A stretch of 64,000 bases of DNA, from positions 4,777,778 through 4,841,777 of the forward strand of contig NC_091142.1 in NCBI RefSeq assembly GCF_041381155.1, read 5' to 3'. The stretch's first letter is position 1, and every line of letters begins with the position of its first letter. Origin of the DNA: Argopecten irradians (Eukaryota; Mollusca; Bivalvia; Pectinida; Pectinidae). The position numbers were made by a program, and so were the translations under genes. Under the pieces are notes generated by a model that searched no databases, was not told where the DNA came from, and saw nothing but the letters and a program-made list of their open reading frames with translations. Below are positions 12,566 through 24,269 of this stretch, one piece after another.

Positions 12566-13322
12566 ATTCTCAAAAGCGTCATGAAGTAGAAGGTGTTATT
12601 TATGAGTAAATTTAGATATACTAATATTTGTACTAAAGATCAAGTCGGAAAAAACAAAAATGTATATGTTGTGACGAGGGAGTACTTGGGTGTTGTACAT
12701 GTAATTGAAGAACATTAATAGATAGAGCTTTCTGTAAGAGAAAATGGTACAACATTTATATGTGGTAGACTATTTTTCCTGTCCCCTGGCCTAGAAACAC
12801 CATTTGTTTGATTAATTAACGTCCTATTAAAAGCTACGGTCATGTGAGGACGGCTTTCCGTGTATGCGATGTGTTGCGTGTATGTTGTGTGAGGTGCGTG
12901 TTTTGGGAGACTGTGGTATATTCATGTTGTGTCTTCTTGCATAGTAGAACTGTTGTCCTTTTTATAGTGCTATATCACTGAAGCATGCCGCCGAAGACAC
13001 CAAAGAACATACCCAACCAGGTCACATTATACTGACAACGGGCGAACCAGTCGTCCCACTCCCTGTTTGCTGAGCAATTATTCTGAAAAACGTCATTAAG
13101 TAGAAGGTATTAATTATGAGTAAATTTAGATATGCTAGTTTTTGTGCTAGATGATTTAGTCGGAAATAACAAAAAGGTATATGGAGTACCTGGATGTTGT
13201 ACATGTTTTTGAAGAACATCAGTAGACAGAGTTTTCTGTAAGAAAAATACTTAATGGTACAACGGTACAACGTTGGTATTAGGTAGATTTTTCGTCCTGT
13301 TCCCTGGGCGAGACACACCATA
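12566..13322. repeat. Pair of ~240 bp direct repeats flanking a D1 copy
   Basis: 12566-12802 and 13080-13322 align along their length (gtagaaggt, gagtaaatttagatat, caagtcgg or ttagtcgg, gttgtacatg, agagctttctgtaagag or agagttttctgtaag, ending cctgg-gaaacaccat). They bracket the D1 head at 12803-13079 and are followed by an inverted D1 tail at 13290-13380. The arrangement looks like a composite or solo-LTR-like structure, but no LTR hallmarks (TG..CA ends) were confirmed. Confidence 0.6.
12803..13079 (+). repeat. Dispersed repeat D1, well-kept copy
   Basis: From ttgtttgattaattaacgtc and ggtcatgtgaggacggcttt through tcttgcatagtagaactgtt, atgccgccgaagacaccaa and accagtcgtcccactccctg. Bracketed by 240 bp direct repeats (12566-12802 and 13080-13322). 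Confidence 0.75.
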
Positions 13323-13395
13323 GTCTATAAAAGTGGTTGTGTCTGCTCCTGCTTAGCGCTCAGCATTAAGGTATAGGGACGTTCGCTCATTGTCA
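13290..13395 (-). repeat. Dispersed repeat D1, tail fragment in inverse orientation
   Basis: Plus strand reads ctgttccctgggcgagacac, ctataaaagtggttgtgtct and gctcctgcttagcgctcagc, the reverse complement of the D1 tail seen at 370-440. Confidence 0.65.
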
Positions 13396-13399
13396 GTAG

Positions 13400-15868
13400 A
13401 ATACATCAAACCAAGTGGAGTCAAGAAGAGTACATTTTTTCTCAATATATCAAGGTCGAGGTATTTCAATTGTTTTCTTTCAAATTGTTTATTTACTCGA
13501 TTTTATTTCAGCTATAGGGAATATATTCAACCATTTAAAAATTGAATCTTTTGATCTACTTTCAATAAATAAATAAAAGTTTGATTTAACACCATGCCTT
13601 GCCAACTGGCATTGTGCTGCTAAAAGAATGTCTGGAAATAAATGTCCATTAAACACTGCTGTTGTTAAGGACCCTATATCAAACAACCTTTTCTCCGATG
13701 TAAAATGTAAGCCTCGCTCTGAAGTTCAAACGTGATCCAAACCACACTGGCAACACAATGAACGAGGGTGTAATGCAATTTATCTTTAAAAGGGCGTTTC
13801 AGCACTTTTCGTTTTTAAATCAATCACTTACATTCTCTCTCGGATGCTTTTGTGGGCTTTCGTTTGTGATTGATCTTATCTTATATCTGCTAGAGTCAAT
13901 GTCATCCAAAACATCCAGTTATTCCCAGAATGGCCGGATCAAAGCTTTGCAAAGATCTTGACTTAATTGATGCTCTCAAAGGTTTGAAAGAAGCACATTT
14001 GTAAACTATGAAGTTTTTACGCTAGCCTAGATTGCAGTATCATAGACGCTTGAATCTCACTTAAACATGCAGAGTTTTCCCACTTTTGACACTTCAGACC
14101 TCTCGAGTCGATTACTCGATGTTTATTTTAGACCCAGGACTAACTGTTTCTCCCTTGTATAATCCACTGGCCATCAAAGTTAATGGATTAACTTACAAGC
14201 TTTAAAATGTCTTTGAGCGTACGCAATTATAACGATTTTTTTTCAGTTTGAAAATAGAATTTATGAATAGCACTGTCTTGATCAGGATTTCAAGATTTTC
14301 AGTGTTGACATACACAACCTACAATAAAACGATGGTGGCTGAAGATATCGGTAAATTATTTTAACGTTATTGATGTATGACATAATAGATATATATTACG
14401 TCATCTATTATTAATTAACTACAATATTTGAAAGATTTAAGTGTACTCTGAATCCTCTTTGACATGGAGTGAACATAAGGATGCACAGTTGGCAAATGAT
14501 TCAATGTTATCAAGGAAAGCATTTTAACCAATGTCACGTCCAAATAACGCTACATACTCAAAAAAATGAATGAAAATATTATTTTTCCTTTTCCAAAAAG
14601 CCAATATAGTAAATGCAATGTATGATTTATCCAAACAACTGCATCATATTCAGTATTATATTTTAATTTTAAGTCACCGAGGGACCATCAGCGGAATAAA
14701 TCCTTAGACAGTTTGTTAGTGACCTAATACGGAAAAATATTAGGTCTTAAAGGAACTTGTGTCATGTCTGGCTTTGTCTCATTCGATAAAGCTTCTTTTT
14801 GACCAAACTTCTTGTTTTCGGTTAACAAATTGTGCAACTTATTGTTTTTGTTTAAAACTTGCAGTATTAACACACTACTTTATATGCCATCGAAGCATTC
14901 AGAGTCATTACACCTGTCACACAGCTATTGTAATATTCCAGAAATGTAAATCAGGTCTTTATATTTGTGACGGCTTGTCAATATTACGATCACGTTTCAC
15001 GAGAAAACAATTACATAACAGAATAAATATAGTAACTTTATCAACGTTGAGCGACGCGAGAAAAGCAATAAATACGCAGGGGTTTCTAACTCCTCACATG
15101 TCGAAAATTCTTAGCACTCTTTTGCGTCAAAAGGTAAAAAAGTTTATCGATTGTCAAAAGGATCTTTTTAAACTACCATTAGCGAGAACATGTGAAGGGA
15201 TTGTTATTACAGCTGTGATATAATAGACCTCACGTCATAAAATTGTACTAGCGGTAGTTAAAATTTTAAAAGCCGTTGGCTACCTGATACCTACTGCAGC
15301 GGAGAACGCTTAGCACGTGTCATTCCATATAATTATCCGTGATAGAGCCAGCGTGTTTTCAAAGAAAAAAAAAATCAAAGTAAAGTCGAGGTTTTCCATT
15401 CTTATAAAAATAAATCAATAAATATTTATCTTGCTTTGAAATCTGGGCGAAATGCTGCCAGGGTTATGACTATAAAAGGGGTCTGTTTGATATTGGTGCC
15501 AACGGCGTTTTGATACAGTTCTATAATTAAAGTTTATTAATGTAAAATACAAATTTTCTATTGACACTGGCAGTTTATATGACATTATCTAATCAACAAA
15601 CAAGCCTTAGCGACACTTCATCATTGTCAGGTCGTTAAATGAGAAAGGTACATGTTCATATAGATATTAGAAGAGTTACCTTTTGTAACTACCTACCATG
15701 GTGTCATCAAAACTTTGTATCGCCGGTCGTAAAATGGCTGACATCACGTAATCTAATACAAACCAAATCTGTAATTTTTAGATGGTTGGTCGACTGGCTT
15801 TGCTTAACATCCTAGTAACATCAAAGGCCATTTGAGGACAAATTTCCCTGGATGCTTTTTTGGGTTTT
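13400..15868. other. Non-coding; one unexplained 154-codon frame
   Basis: A plus frame at 14759-15223 (MSCLALSHSIKLLFDQTSCF at the start, 9-10 cysteines in the first half, Lys/Leu-rich second half) has no recognised domain and no obvious signal peptide. It could be chance in AT-rich DNA or a decayed exon. Nothing else recognised. Confidence 0.3.
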
Positions 15869-15869
15869 T

Positions 15870-16135
15870 TTTTTTTTTGATTAATTAACGTCCTTTTAAC
15901 AGCCAGGTTCATGTAAGGACGGCCTCCCAATATGCGGTGTGTAGCATGTATGAAATATGTGGTGCTTGGGAGACTGGTATATTCGTGTTGTGTCTTCTTG
16001 TATAGTGGTACTGTTGTCCTTTTATCTAGTGCTATATTTCTGAAGAATGTCGCCAAATACACCAAGCAACACGCCCAACTCGGTCACATTTTACTCACAA
16101 CTGGCGAACCAGTCGTCCCACTTCAATGTCATGTT
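15870..16135 (+). repeat. Dispersed repeat D1, copy
   Basis: Starts tttgattaattaacgtcctt after a T run; includes catgtaaggacggcctccc, tcttgtatagtggtactgtt, aatgtcgccaaatacaccaa and accagtcgtcccacttc. Confidence 0.75.
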
Positions 16136-16239
16136 TAGTTTCTTTGTAAACTATTTGACAGGGCTTAATATATATATATGCAATATTGTTGTTAGAAAGA
16201 CTAGAAAGACTTCTAAATATATCACTAGGCTAGACTGAA

Positions 16240-16500
16240 CTCCTCTTTAGCTCGATCGGTTGAACGTCAGACTAGTAATCCAGAGGTCCCGACTTCGATC
16301 CCTGGCAGATGCAGGTATTAAATGTATTGTAAATCCTGCACTCTGTTACATTGGCGCTCATGTAGGGACTCGGAAAAAAATAATACACGATACCTGCGAA
16401 ATAATCGTTGTGACCCCTGGAAACTCGAGGATGAGGGGTTTCTTGGAGTGAGAGTAAGTAACCGTGGTCAATACTAGCCGCAATATATAGCTCGGCTAGA
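16240..16500 (+). mobile_element. tRNA-derived SINE, copy 1
   Basis: tRNA-like head at about 16247-16312: A box tagctcgatcgg, anticodon-type loop ctagtaa (AGT, threonine-like) between cagac and tccag, B box aggtcccgacttcgatccc. The body continues to about 16500 (gttacattggcgctcatgta, tgacccctggaaactcgagg). Not a functional tRNA: no acceptor stem pairing was seen. Confidence 0.7.
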
Positions 16501-16509
16501 GAGAAATTC

Positions 16510-16610
16510 TCTTTAGCTCGATCGGTTGAGTTTCAGACTAGTAATCCAGAGGTCCCGAGTTCGATCCCTGTGAATCCTGTACTCTGTTACATAAATAAAA
16601 AACGATGTCG
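16510..16610 (+). mobile_element. tRNA-derived SINE, copy 2 (truncated)
   Basis: Same head 16513-16575 (ttagctcgatcggttgagtt, agtaatccagaggtcccgag, ttcgatccc) directly following copy 1, then a short tail ending cataaataaaaaacgatg. Confidence 0.68.
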
Positions 16611-16619
16611 CCGAAAAAA

Positions 16620-18040
16620 ATAATGGGTCGAGTACATCTAACAACTTATACCGATATCGATGAAAATATATAGATGTATAATGTTGATATCACTTAAATA
16701 TTGATTTATTATTAAATTATGATAAAAAAGGCTATAGTCTCAGAGTATTACACTCACGACCCAGATGGAAGCAGGCCTAGTCAGAAACAGTCCTAACGTT
16801 TAGACTTAGCCAATCACTGATGTAGTTACAAAATAATCATGTCATTTTTAATTGGCTAAATATAAGGTGGAAGCCTGATCACAGTAACTTTGAAACTCCA
16901 CCGAGTTGAACTAGGGACCTGATAAGTTTCAACGTCAGAAAGAGAAGTCAAACCCTTGCCGTTTGGGCGAAGTACACGTGCGTTACCGACCTCCTTGTTT
17001 GATAATAAGACGTATAGATTTATGATTTATAAGAAAATAATATCTTCTTCTGTTCTTCTGGAGTTGACGTACAACTTCAAGTTTCTAAGATTTCCTTCCA
17101 AACATTGTCCATAAATAAGTTCTGATTGTCCTGAAGCTATGTCCGTCTAACAAATAGGTGATGATTTAGATTTAACAGATCGTAAACAGCCCTATGTCTT
17201 TAGAAATCAGTCATTTATCTTGATTTTCGTTACACACGGAATTGACTGAAAAGTCTCGCAGTTGATAGTCACATAAGCTTCTCCCTGAATTCGATACAGA
17301 AACTAATTTAATGCTTGTAATGGCAGACAGACACAATGTAATTTGACAATCTGATAACGATGCTAAGACGGTCTGTTGGGAGCATGCAAATAAAGGTCAT
17401 CAATGTATATCGAGCTGTATTAGTGCTGACGAAAACTCGTTCCTATATTCATTCAGTCGTTTATTCAGCGTCTTCTTTTTAATACATACAATCAGATCAT
17501 AATATTGACCAAACTCCTGAAAAAAAGTAATTTCCTTTCCAGACACGATGTTGAGAGCAGAGGCCAGACTGTTTGTTCGGAGTCTGTATACAGAGTTTAT
17601 AAAGATTCCCAAGGAACCCCGAACTATTGACACTGAATAATACCCTCGATTCGTGCCGAACGATAGCATCCGAATTAATGTCAACCTCGTTACCATGAGG
17701 TCGACAGCCCAGAACATCAGTGATCGAGGATGGTACGTCACGAGCGCCATCTGCTGGCGTCAAACACGAATTAAGGTGTGTCGGGTGTAGACTCTTTCAT
17801 CAATCACGTTTGGTTCTCATCCGTTCTAAAAAGTCTCAACATTGCTTTGGCGAAGGTCAATACTGACAATTTAATTTCCGATCCACAACTCCCGGTGAAA
17901 TTTAGAAGCCATCCAAGGGCAATGAAACAGGAGCGGACTTCCAATACCGGATGTTAGGCCAGAGTCTGAGCGTCTGGGCAAGCGTTATCAATCGACCGAT
18001 TTTCCGTTCTTCCAGCTGTCCCCTTGTTTATCCGTTGATT
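16620..18040. other. Non-coding, no recognised feature
   Basis: Contains a minus frame of 116 codons (17400-17750) and, on the plus strand at 17549-17638, a 30-codon frame starting MLRAEARLFVRSLYTEFIKI. Neither can be assigned. Confidence 0.4.
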
Positions 18041-18044
18041 GATA

Positions 18045-18245
18045 ATACTTAAGGTGTGTTGTGTATAGAGCTTGTTTTGTGTGCATTATGAGACGGCGAT
18101 ATGGTATGTCTCCTTGTGATAGCGGAAACTCTTGTCCATTTTATATATGGTATAAAACGTACTGCTAAAGACAGCAATCATCATACCCCATCCATGTACA
18201 TTATCTGACACCGAGCAAAATCAACCAACACTCACTAGACGAAAT
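18045..18245 (+). repeat. Dispersed repeat D1, diverged fragment
   Basis: Contains atggtatgtctccttgtgat, gcggaaactcttgtccattt and atgtacattatctgacaccg, matching the D1 middle at lower identity. Confidence 0.5.
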
Positions 18246-18839
18246 AATAGATATTGTACAAATAACGTTTTAAAGAATTTTAATAATAATGCAAATATGT
18301 TTAACAAATAATCTTCATAAACGTATGATTTATGAGGAACTATATAATTTTATGTGACAGACTGTACATTTGACAGTTTAATTATAGTGCTAGCTCAATG
18401 AAACATATCCTATTAAGATCATTGTGTAAAGTACATGGAATTCTCCTCTCGTCGATAAACTTAATGAATTCCTACAATTTACGGCAAGGAATTTGAATAG
18501 ACTTGTTTTAAATTAAGATAAAAAATGACACACTATTATATGAATACTACAGAAGGCAATATGTTTTCCTGTAAGAATAAGAGATATGCTAAATGATGTC
18601 GTTGATATTTTCCGGAAATGGATTGCTTAATATCCAAGGACTTTCAAATATTAATAAAAAAATATATTGATAAGCAGCTTATTAGGAATCTGCTTTTTAG
18701 TGTTTCTATAACATATGTTAAAATATTGTGGAGGAATTATCATTTTGTAGCAGTGAGTTAGTTGAACTAATAATACATGTAACTCTTACTGACAGTAAGG
18801 ATCATTTAAGGACTCCAGGTATATTTGTATGGAGTCTTT

Positions 18840-19110
18840 CTGTAATAACGTAAAATCTTGCCCATCTTATAGGGTCATCTCTAAAGCATATCGCCAAAGA
18901 CACCTGGAAGCAAACTTTACTCAGTCACATAATATTGGCGAACCACCGGTTGTTCCACTTCCTATATGTGGTGAACGTTTACAGACAATGGTGTGTCGCT
19001 CCAGGGGACAAAACTTAGTCTTTCACATAGGGGTGAATGCTTACCTGAAGGTCCAACGAGAGACGGTGTCAAGGGTGACGTTAGGAGGTGAAGGTCAAGA
19101 GATAAAAATA
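18840..19110 (+). repeat. Dispersed repeat D1, diverged copy
   Basis: atcgccaaagacacctggaa, cagtcacataatattggcga, ggttgttccacttcc and gagacggtgtcaagggtgac follow the order of the D1 middle and tail. The 119-codon frame at 18829-19188 is a by-product of this repeat. Confidence 0.55.
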
Positions 19111-19497
19111 AGACCCGATTTTAGTCGCATTCTACTATCATGTGATTGGACAGCAGATCAATTCAATGGAGGAAGTGTTATGATGTAAATGGAGGGAGGA
19201 CTCATTTTAATTTATATTGTATTGTTCATTTAAGGATATTTGTGGTTCAGAAAGTAGATAAAAACACAACAAATAAATAAGACCTATGGTCAGTATCTGG
19301 TATTTTCTCCACTCTTAACATAGAGGTTGAGAGCTAGTTGTAACATTTCAGTTCATCGTGATCACTTAGTTACCATTGCCCCAAAGAGAAGAGAATACAA
19401 CAAAATTCCCTATTCAAAACCTTAATAAATCCTTTTTTCCGTCGGTTTTTTTTCCGAAAGACAATCTAATGGTTTTAAATATTGCATGCGGCGTTGA

Positions 19498-19605
19498 CGC
19501 TTAACACCGCAGTCTCCCAAAACACGCACCTCGCACTTCACACACACTACACATGGGAGGCCGTCCTTAAATGACCCTGGTTGTTAATAGGACTTTAAAA
19601 AATCA
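19498..19605 (-). repeat. Dispersed repeat D1, fragment
   Basis: Plus strand: ccgcagtctcccaaaacacg, cacacactacacatgggagg, ccgtccttaaatgaccctgg, ttgttaataggac; reverse complement of the D1 head. Confidence 0.7.
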
Positions 19606-21025
19606 ATCAAACAAACAAAATTGACACTTTTGGTTTTAGTATCAAACTTCAAAATTGTTGTAAGATAAATCAATAACTGCACTAAAATGACATCACATCG
19701 GTCAATTTGGCTTCTGATATGAGATTCTGTTATGAATGCGCATTGATTGCCTATTACGGTGTTTTTCTTCAATTTGATATTCCATATAAGTAAATTTTAT
19801 GTATTTGATTACTGTAAACCGCTTTATTTTCGATACAACATTTTGCGTAATTCATATTTCGTGAAAAATAGAATAGTATAAAACATATCTTTTATGCATG
19901 GATAGTTTATTCGCGAATATGTTGGAATAAACGAAGACGCGAACTATTGTATATAAGCGAAAATGAAATAGTTAACAATATCTACTTTTAGGTACTAATT
20001 GAGGAAAATTTCATCTAATAACAAAGTATATTATCTACAATAAATGTACTATTACCAGATATATACTTTTATCGAAGAATTAAGAAACTAAATAAGATAT
20101 TACTAAAATAGTAAATATATAAAAACACAGTCATGACGATTTTCCAATAATAACCTTAATATGTCGAATTGATCAATTTCGTATTTTGTAAACTACGTTT
20201 TATCCCTGCATGATGAATCACTATGTTCAGCTCCACGAAGTATTTCTTCGTGACAGCCGGAAATGACCGAGTGATTACGACAGCTAACGAAGACGTCAAG
20301 TTCAATCACCCCGTCACTTTATACAAATGTATGCGGACAGCGGAACTAAAACATTTCATGACGGACGCGTTAATGCCGTGTCCACGCAATAAATCACTAC
20401 ATAGATTGCTTACATATAGTCTCGGCTTTCAACGAAGCTTTTTATTTTAGCAGGCTATATTGATGCCAATATGTGCTTAAGACGACAATTTTATCTTGTC
20501 GGAGTAAGTAAGAATTATCTGTCAGAGCAGACAGGAGAATCCGACACTATAAGTGATGGGAACTTCCGACTCCTTTCAGTATCCAATCTGCTTCTCATAT
20601 ACATAAAAGGAAATCATGAAGGTTTTATCAACTCGGACTTATTTGCACGTAAATGTGCTTTCAATGAGTACGATTTTGTGACAAAAGATTTACAAAAATG
20701 GAATTGCTTTTAGCTGTTTTACATATTCTTGTTACTATTCCTGTACTTTTACGTAAGCAGGATCGATGTAATTAGGAATACAGACCTATTTCAGCTTTGA
20801 AATCACCCAAACTTGTTTTGTTCTCTAATTATGCACCAATATCCATCTAGCGTTATGCATTTACCCAAGGAGTTATTTTACACTGATATTTTACTTGGTC
20901 CTTGCTTCGAAATTAAGTAGTGTTTATAAATGATAGACCATATATTAAGTTTGCAATTTTATTTTTTTATTTATGAAGATTTTTCAGAATGTGAACACAT
21001 CATGAAAGTCTTTTCATTGAGTGTA
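19606..21025. other. Non-coding, no recognised feature
   Basis: Frames of 75 and 80 codons (20223-20450, 20471-20713) show no family signature. Confidence 0.45.
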
Positions 21026-21029
21026 GAAA

Positions 21030-21420
21030 CATGCACATGCAACACTGCCTGTTAAAATAGAACGTTAATTAATCAAACAAACAAAAACCTGCTAAGTGTT
21101 AAGCACAAAGGGAGGGGACGACTGGTTTGCCCCTTGTTATTGTAATGTGACTAGATAGATGCGCTGTCTTGTGTTTCTGGTGGTATGTCTCTTTCAGATG
21201 GCACTCTAAAATGAGCAACAGTTTTCACTATTACACGGAAACAGAACGAAACATACCACAACCTCCGAAATTGTTCGTATAACACACATACATTGCATAC
21301 AGGAGTGGCCCTGCATGTAAGCAGGACGCAAATAAAGCAATGAGTGTAGAAACACGACACAACGGATGGTATGGAGACTTTGTTCTTTGTAAGTCACTTC
21401 ATAACTGAAACAGTAGTGTC
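21030..21420 (-). repeat. Dispersed repeat D1, fragments
   Basis: Minus-strand pieces: 21040-21085 (tgttaaaatagaacgttaat), 21105-21160 (gaggggacgactggtttgcc) and 21170-21365 (cataccacaacctccgaaat, acacatacattgcatacagg). They belong to one degraded copy. Confidence 0.55.
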
Positions 21421-21428
21421 GCATATAT

Positions 21429-21596
21429 TTCGAATTTGCATATAATAGAGTTAGGTAGGATAGGTAATGATTGTGACGTCATATGTTTACGAGCGTAACG
21501 TCTAACGTTTCGGAAAAACGACGTAAATTGCGCTCACAAAATAATGACGTAATAATCGATACCTACCCACAAGGGAGCTAACTCTGCAATATGCAA
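21429..21596. mobile_element. Palindromic MITE, copy 1
   Basis: Ends gcatataatagagttaggta and ctaactctgcaatatgc are inverted repeats; inner arms gattgtgacgtcatatgttt and aaataatgacgtaataatcg. Same family as 51206-51362 and 51883-52039. Confidence 0.65.
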
Positions 21597-21829
21597 ATAC
21601 GGAATACTGTATTTTCGCGAGATAATACTTTTCGCGTTATTTTACGAGATCTCAAACGGGAATTAAAATGCTTCATCAATAATTATAAAAGCGTATATAT
21701 GAGTGCCCAGTTATCAGTAAGACTCCTTGATAGCGATTTTTGTATTCGTATGTTGAAAAATAACGATGACGAAAAATATTGTAGTCAACACAGTATGCAG
21801 GTGAAGAAAAGCGCTGTATGCTAAACACT

Positions 21830-22185
21830 AAGCAAAAGCAGAAACTATCACTTTTATAAATTTTTATGTGTCACGGCAAGGGAGCAGAACCCAGAATCTA
21901 TCTGACTGGGGTGAGCTCTCAACAGAAGGCCAAAAATGAGGCGGTGTCAAGAGAGACGTTAGGAGACTGGTTCGCTTGTTGTTCAGTATATGGTGTCTTC
22001 GGCGACATGCTACAGTGGTATAGCACTATAAAAAGGGCAACAGTTCCACTATACAAGAAAACGTAACCCGGACATACCGCAGTCTCCCACACGGGTCTCG
22101 CACTTAACACACGCAACACGCCGCATACATAAGAGGCCTTCATTACATGACCCTGGCTGTTAATAGGACGTTAAAATAATCGAAC
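21830..22185. repeat. Two D1 fragments in head-to-head arrangement
   Basis: 21830-21970 is a plus-strand D1 tail (aacagaaggccaaaaatgag, gcggtgtcaagagagacgtt). 21985-22183 is a minus-strand D1 head (ggtgtcttcggcgacatgct, cagttccactatacaagaaa, ccctggctgttaataggacg). Confidence 0.7.
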
Positions 22186-22289
22186 AAGGTAAGGCGGTCT
22201 ATTATAAACTTCGCCGTAGTCGGATCCAAACCCGTGTTGAGAAAGGAGCAGACGGTAGCACCTTTTACTAACAGGAAGTTGTGAGAAAG

Positions 22290-22440
22290 CACTGTAATAA
22301 CAACAGTTCCTTTATTACAAGTTATTACAAGAAGATACAGCACGAATATACCGCAGTCTTCCAAAACATACAACACATCCCATATATGGGAAGCCGTCCG
22401 TAATTGATTCGGACACTTATGAGGACGTTTATCAAACAAA
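22290..22440 (-). repeat. Dispersed repeat D1, fragment
   Basis: Plus strand shows acagttcctttattacaagt, ataccgcagtcttccaaaac, acacatcccatatatgggaa and gaggacgtttatcaaacaaa. The 159-codon frame 22143-22622 on the minus strand overlaps this repeat. Confidence 0.6.
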
Positions 22441-22444
22441 CAGA

Positions 22445-24000
22445 AATGAAGATGTGGTAACTCATGACTTAAAACATTCAAACCAACAAACCTCCATATA
22501 CTTATGATATACCTTTTATAACAAATGCACATTATCAAACTTGATTTAACTTTACACAACAATATGAAACTAATCAAGTCGCGATTTAGCCATAAATATA
22601 TGAGAACCAATGCACTCTCCAACGAGGATTCCGTTATTGTATATACTTGTGAACGAGTTTCATTAAATCTGAATTTTGCTACAAAGGTACGGATTGGCGA
22701 TTGAGACCTTTATAAGGGGAGACAATTTAATTTTGATAAATATATATACCTATACATATTGTTCTATGGAAACACATACTGGTATGGTATCCGTTATGCT
22801 CGGAAATGATGTTTCAGCAGCCCTAACCCTAACATGCCAGCCGTCGTGTTGACTTGCCATATTCACGTCCCCAGATAGACAATATGAGTTGATTGACAGG
22901 ACATCAATTTCGCTGTAGAAGCGATGAAGGGTAGTGTATATAATCTTGAACTGCCACACAATTCTGCCAAATTTCTATTATTGGAATTCCGATACAATTA
23001 CTCCTACGGGACGAGGGTTTCTTGAACATCTAATGACTAATATCTCTGGGACCGTTCGTCGAGATAAGTTAAAAGCAAGAATGACAAGACATTTGATAAA
23101 ATCGGTTCCCATGGGAACAAGCCGAATTACCGTCAAGAATCGCGCGCGGAGATCTGTACTTAAGCATCTTCTGGATAGTGTCAACAAGTCGCTCTCACAT
23201 AAGTGTTTGTTGCTATGCCACATCAATACCGGATACTAAAGTGATGAAGTTAGAAATGACAGGACATTTGATAACTATTTTTCCGACGCGACCAAAGAGA
23301 GTTCGCACATCACCGAGGACTATGTCAACAAATCATAGTCGTTAAAATGCTTGTTGCTCCGCATGCGTTATTGTTTGCAAATTTTAGCAGTCTGAATCAA
23401 AATACACTTAATATCGTTTTGCTTCGCTACAAGCAAATCCATTTGTCAGGCAATTAACAAAACATCAATTTGTTGCCGTACCTTCTAAAATATGTTTTGA
23501 TAAATTCGATTGCCTTGAATTTAAATGACACCGTTGCTATAGAAATGCGATATAATTGGTGAGTGGTGACTGCTGGAGATGGATCGGTAAAGAACGCGCC
23601 TTTGAACAAAATGTAGCATTTTGACATTGTTCCCTCTGAATAGAAGTTACATTTACAGCCGATAATCAGCATGAGAAAGCTTTGAGGTAGTTTTGATGTC
23701 CTCTGGGAAATACCAACACTCTATATAACGATCTAAGATTATTGAATTCAATATTCTAACCTGACAAACTATTAGATCTTAATTCAGCAATCCTAAAAAC
23801 TCTCAACTTCAACATCTGCTTATATTGGAAAAAATGAAGTCACGTGACCAAATTTGTTTTTCAATGTAAATAAAATTCTGTAATTTAATACTATAAAAAA
23901 TATCACTTTTCGCCATCATGAAGGATGGCGAGAGGTTTGTTTCTCATCAGATACGAAACTGATGATGGCATTATGCAAAGTATAGAGATTAAATGAGTGG
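22445..24000. other. Non-coding, no recognised feature
   Basis: Frames of about 100 codons at 22934-23239 on both strands are without recognised motifs. Confidence 0.45.
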
Positions 24001-24002
24001 TT

Positions 24003-24265
24003 TGTTTGTTTGTTTGATTATTTTAACGTCCTATTAACAGCCAGGGTCATGTAAGGACGGCCTCCCATGCGTGCAGTGTACATGTGTAGCGTGTGTGAAG
24101 AGCGAGGTGCGTGTTTTGAAGACTGCAGTTTATTCATGTTGTGTTTTCTTGTATAGTGGAACTGTTGCACTTTTTATAGTGCTATATCACTGAAACATGC
24201 CGCCGAAGACACCAAGCAACACACCCCATCCGGTCACATTATACTGACAACGTGCGAACGAGTCA
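24003..24265 (+). repeat. Dispersed repeat D1, well-kept copy
   Basis: tttgtttgtttgattatttt, aacagccagggtcatgtaag, gtatagtggaactgttgca, catgccgccgaagacaccaa, ggtcacattatactgacaac: the clearest statement of the D1 head-to-middle order. Confidence 0.8.
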
Positions 24266-24269
24266 AAGG

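Noticed and set aside
16247..16312. Possible tRNA-Thr gene
   Set aside because: A and B boxes and the AGT-type loop are visible, but no 7 bp acceptor stem pairing or terminator was found, and it recurs as a dispersed repeat.
17549..17638. 30-codon frame starting MLRAEARLFVRSLYTEFIKI after a cttccag acceptor-like site
   Set aside because: Looks slightly like an LYR-motif protein start (RSLY), but too short and the continuation is not recognisable.
18829..19188. 119-codon plus frame
   Set aside because: Follows D1 middle and tail sequence; the same words occur in other D1 copies in other frames.
22065..22190. Tandem aacaaacaaac and caaacaaacaaa strings near several D1 copies
   Set aside because: Simple-sequence tails of the D1 repeat rather than separate features.
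22143..22622. 159-codon minus frame, the longest in the left part
   Set aside because: Half of it covers D1 fragments at 22143-22185 and 22290-22440; the rest has no recognised motif.
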